A stretch of 35,557 nt of DNA. Source: Anaerobacterium chartisolvens (lineage in GTDB: Bacteria; Bacillota; Clostridia; Acetivibrionales; DSM-27016). The position numbers and the translations under genes were made by a program. The number at the start of each line of letters is the position of its first letter. The stretch's first letter is position 1. Positions 33,871 through 35,557 of this stretch are shown here, in pieces. The notes under the pieces were generated by a model. That model saw only the letters and a list, made by a program, of their open reading frames with translations, searched no databases and was not told the origin of the DNA. The stretch lies in contig NZ_QPJT01000016.1 of NCBI RefSeq assembly GCF_003337415.1, positions 81,581 to 117,137 on the forward strand, given 5' to 3'.

Positions 33871-33960
33871 AAATAATCACCCCATCGACTATATTGTATG
33901 TTGAATTGATTTATTCGTCAATAAAAATCATATATAAGTATATTTTTCGGGCAATATTAA

Positions 33961-34035
33961 TATGAAAATGTTGTCACCGCTATCGACTACATTGAAAGCC
34001 ATCTTACGGAAAAAATTAATTTAGATGAGGTAATA
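33961..34035 (+). pseudogene. Fragment of an AraC-family regulator
   Basis: In frame 1 the sequence encodes VVTAIDYIESHLTEKINLDE, typical of the start of an AraC DNA-binding domain in the GyrI-like subgroup. It is preceded by a stop codon at 33958 and loses similarity after ~25 codons. No start codon or rest of the domain is present. Confidence 0.6.
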
Positions 34036-34068
34036 ATCCTTTTAAAGCATAGCCTTCAGCCAAGCTTC

Positions 34069-34716
34069 TCATTTCACTCCGTCTAAATACATTTCGGGAT
34101 TATCCAAATATTGTTGAATAGCATTATAGTACTTACCGATATGTAATCCGTCAACCAGTGAGTGATGTGCCTGTACCCCTAACGGCATCTTTTTGCTTTC
34201 CCCTTCATCAAAGTATTTTCCCCATGCAATCCTTGGAATAGAATCCACAGGGTTCATATTCACCGGGTGCAGGATGCTCATAAATGAGACCCACGGAATG
34301 CATGTAATATATAAGAGATCATCTCTGTCAGGCTCATCACCCCAATCAATATTTCCTTGCAATTCCTCTGCCTTGAGCACGGCATCTTTATAGAACTGCA
34401 TAAAATTATTTTCAAATTCAACCGTGCAGAAATTAAAAGCATCCTCCTTGGTCAATAAAACATAGGACGGGTGTACCACTTCATATTCTACAACCTTTTC
34501 ACCCTGAATGCGGAAGCGAAACTCCTTAATATCATTTGCAGTTTTTGCAGCAATATATAGCATTGCCTTAAAAAAAGATAAATTGCACCTTTTTGAATAC
34601 TCATACAGCCTTGTAACATCAACATTTGCACACAAACTGCAATGAGGATAATCCATTTGTCTAAACAGGTTGTACGTATTTCTTCTTGGACTTTTCTCCA
34701 TGTCTACATACTTCAC
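34069..34716 (-). CDS. Chloramphenicol acetyltransferase-family protein
   Basis: 215 residues, the standard length of type A chloramphenicol acetyltransferases. The catalytic histidine motif HHSLVDGLHIGKYY (from residue 184) corresponds to the family's HHxVCDGYH, with V-D in place of the usual C-D. NLSFFKAMLYIA and the trimer core region IPWVSFMSI also fit. It likely starts with GTG at 34716 after GGGAGG. The enzyme would acetylate chloramphenicol or a related hydroxylated compound with acetyl-CoA. Whether it confers resistance cannot be told from sequence. It is the last gene before the right end of the element. Confidence 0.88.
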   Translation of the reverse strand: MKYVDMEKSPRRNTYNLFRQMDYPHCSLCANVDVTRLYEYSKRCNLSFFKAMLYIAAKTANDIKEFRFRIQGEKVVEYEVVHPSYVLLTKEDAFNFCTVEFENNFMQFYKDAVLKAEELQGNIDWGDEPDRDDLLYITCIPWVSFMSILHPVNMNPVDSIPRIAWGKYFDEGESKKMPLGVQAHHSLVDGLHIGKYYNAIQQYLDNPEMYLDGVK

Positions 34717-34781
34717 CCTTCGTCCCTCCCAACAGTATAATAAAATCCGGCAAGTATTTTATAAGGGTTATTACTATACAA

Positions 34782-34810
34782 ATTATACATACTTTTGAGT
34801 AATTTGTAAA
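34782..34810 (-). promoter_or_regulatory. Strong sigma-A promoter of the acetyltransferase gene
   Basis: On the minus strand TTTACA (rc of 34805-34810), exactly 17 nt, and TATAAT (rc of 34782-34787) lie ~66 bp upstream of the GTG. It directs transcription away from the right junction and is only 45 bp from the core repeat. Confidence 0.7.
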
Positions 34811-34854
34811 ATAAAGCGTTGAAAATCAGCAACTGTTCCTATATTAATTTGCAC

Positions 34855-34875
34855 AACGAGGCAAAGGGCATATTG
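34855..34875 (+). other. Right attachment site core (attR-like)
   Basis: Second copy of the 14-bp core plus atattg, differing from the left copy only by c instead of t at 34869, a silent change in a glycine codon of cotJC. Confidence 0.85.
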
Positions 34876-35310
34876 AATGACATAGGTACGGAAGAGCTGG
34901 CTCATCTTGAAATGGTTGGCTCTATGGTGCATCAGCTCACAAAGGGAGTTCCTGCACATGTGCTTGAAAAGGAAGGTCTTGGGGCATACTATTCTGACCA
35001 TGACCACGCAGTATACCCGACAAGTGCGTCGGGAAACCCGTTTACCGCTGCCTACATCCAGTCTAAGGGCGATCCTATAGCAGACCTGCATGAAGACCTT
35101 GCCGCAGAGCAAAAAGCAAGAGCAACCTATGAAAACCTGCTGAATCTTGCCGATGACCCTGATGTAATAGACCCTTTGAGGTTTTTAAGAGAAAGGGAGG
35201 TTGTTCATTTTCAGCGGTTCGGCGAGGCACTTCGGATTGTTGAGGAAAGACTTGCGGCAAAAAAACACTATGTGCAAAAGCCGACTTTTTTGGAAAACAG
35301 TTCAAAATAG
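34855..35310 (+). pseudogene. cotJC: 3' part of cotJC, awaiting junction with its 5' part
   Basis: 151 codons continuing CotJC from NEAKGILNDIGTEELAHLEM to the stop codon TAG at 35308. The Mn-catalase-like metal ligands lie here (EELAHLE, the DLAAEQKARATYE helix, REREVVHFQRF). It is in the same frame as codon 52 of the left part. An ATG at 34819 opens the frame inside the element, but it has no ribosome binding site and encodes only element sequence before the core, so this fragment is probably not translated on its own. No frameshift or premature stop codon is seen, which argues that the sequence is still under selection. Confidence 0.95.
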
Positions 35311-35337
35311 CTTTGTAGGAAAGTAAACATCCCCCCT

Positions 35338-35371
35338 CTGCCCAAACCTTAGTATACTCAGGTTTGGGCAG
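35338..35371 (+). terminator. Inverted repeat after cotJC
   Basis: ctgcccaaacct and aggtttgggcag form a perfect 12-bp stem 28 bp past the cotJC stop codon. The trailing sequence tcctacg is not a U-run, so termination strength is uncertain. Confidence 0.55.
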
Positions 35372-35492
35372 TCCTACGTATACACATCCATCATCTGAAG
35401 GATGCTGTCTTCCGTGGTTTCATAAAAATTTATTTGAAAATTTCAGCATATTAAGATATACTACCTGTCTTTAGGAGTAAAAAGAGAAAAAT

Positions 35493-35533
35493 GGTGCTAA
35501 ACCTCAAAATGCGTAGTTTAGCATCATTTTTAT
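35493..35533 (+). terminator. Rho-independent terminator near the right edge
   Basis: ggtgctaaac and gtttagcatc (one G-T pair) form a 10-bp stem followed by ATTTTTATTT. It is probably the main terminator of the cotJ transcript. No gene is visible between 35311 and the window end. Confidence 0.65.
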
Positions 35534-35557
35534 TTGTGAGTCATTAAGAAAGTAATT

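Larger units (their letters stand above)
22026..34854. mobile_element. 12.8-kb skin-like intervening element splitting cotJC
   Basis: The boundaries come from a direct repeat. aacgaggcaaaggg is identical at 22026-22039 and 34855-34868, then one base differs (t at 22040, c at 34869; both encode Gly), then atattg matches again. Removing 12,829 bp anywhere within the identical core joins codon 51 of cotJC to codon 52 in frame and gives a 202-codon gene. The element encodes one large serine recombinase near its middle and cargo genes. It has no phage capsid, tail, lysis or replication genes and no conjugation genes. The layout matches intervening elements such as skin in sigK. Excision during sporulation is inferred, not shown. 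Confidence 0.9.

Noticed and set aside
34819-34854. ATG at 34819 as the start of an independent gene ending at 35310
   Set aside because: It has no ribosome binding site, the first 12 codons are element DNA, and everything after 34855 is CotJC lacking its N-terminus.
22026-34854. Ordinary prophage or conjugative element
   Set aside because: No capsid, portal, terminase, tail, lysis, replication, relaxase or type IV secretion genes are present; only a recombinase and cargo.
1-35557. tRNA, rRNA or CRISPR array
   Set aside because: No cloverleaf, rRNA segment or regularly spaced repeats were seen anywhere in the window.

Overview
The window looks like the chromosome of an anaerobic, spore-forming Clostridia species (Firmicutes/Bacillota). 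The grounds are AT-rich intergenic DNA, strong GGAGG-type ribosome binding sites, sporulation genes (dpaA, dpaB, cotJA, cotJB, cotJC), a complete [FeFe]-hydrogenase maturation set, and the rpsO-pnp-mlpA-dpaA-dpaB order familiar from spore formers. The exact species cannot be told from the sequence.

Layout of the backbone (1-22025, nearly all on the minus strand): a sugar-nucleotide transferase/mutase fusion (134-2596); a 57-aa membrane protein (3083-3256); and a hydrogenase operon reading TM1266-type regulator, ECF S component, HydG, HydE (with an N-terminal DUF3343-like domain), aspartate ammonia-lyase, HydF, cysteine desulfurase (11022 down to 3364). Next come an O-acetylhomoserine sulfhydrylase (metY-like), dipicolinate synthase dpaA-dpaB, a large multi-pass DUF2339-type membrane protein, an M16 protease, pnp and rpsO. 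MITE-like and other inverted repeats lie at 2886-2990, 16340-16524 and 16780-16944.

The centre of interest is 21334-35310. The cotJ spore-coat operon runs rightwards as cotJA, cotJB, cotJC, but cotJC is cut after about 58 codons by a 12,829-bp element. The rest of cotJC resumes in frame at 34855. Both junctions carry the same NEAKGIL-coding stretch: 14 identical bases, one synonymous mismatch, then 6 identical bases. Recombination between the two copies would rebuild an uninterrupted 202-codon cotJC and release a circle. The element encodes an apparently intact large serine recombinase (24827-26509), preceded by a sequence that fits a sigma-E (mother-cell) promoter. This is the architecture of the skin element in sigK and of SPbeta in spsM, here in a manganese-catalase-type coat protein gene. 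I infer that cotJC is reassembled in the mother cell during sporulation.

The element has no phage structural, replication or conjugation genes. It carries cargo instead: a retropepsin-like protease pair, an unrecognised membrane-anchored protein, a GH78 alpha-L-rhamnosidase with an MFS transporter and a divergent AraC regulator, an AAA/DUF4143 ATPase, and a chloramphenicol acetyltransferase-family gene with its own strong sigma-A promoter. It also holds relics: a recombinase zinc-ribbon fragment and an AraC fragment. It therefore resembles a decayed, domesticated intervening element that still holds metabolic and possible resistance genes in the germ line.
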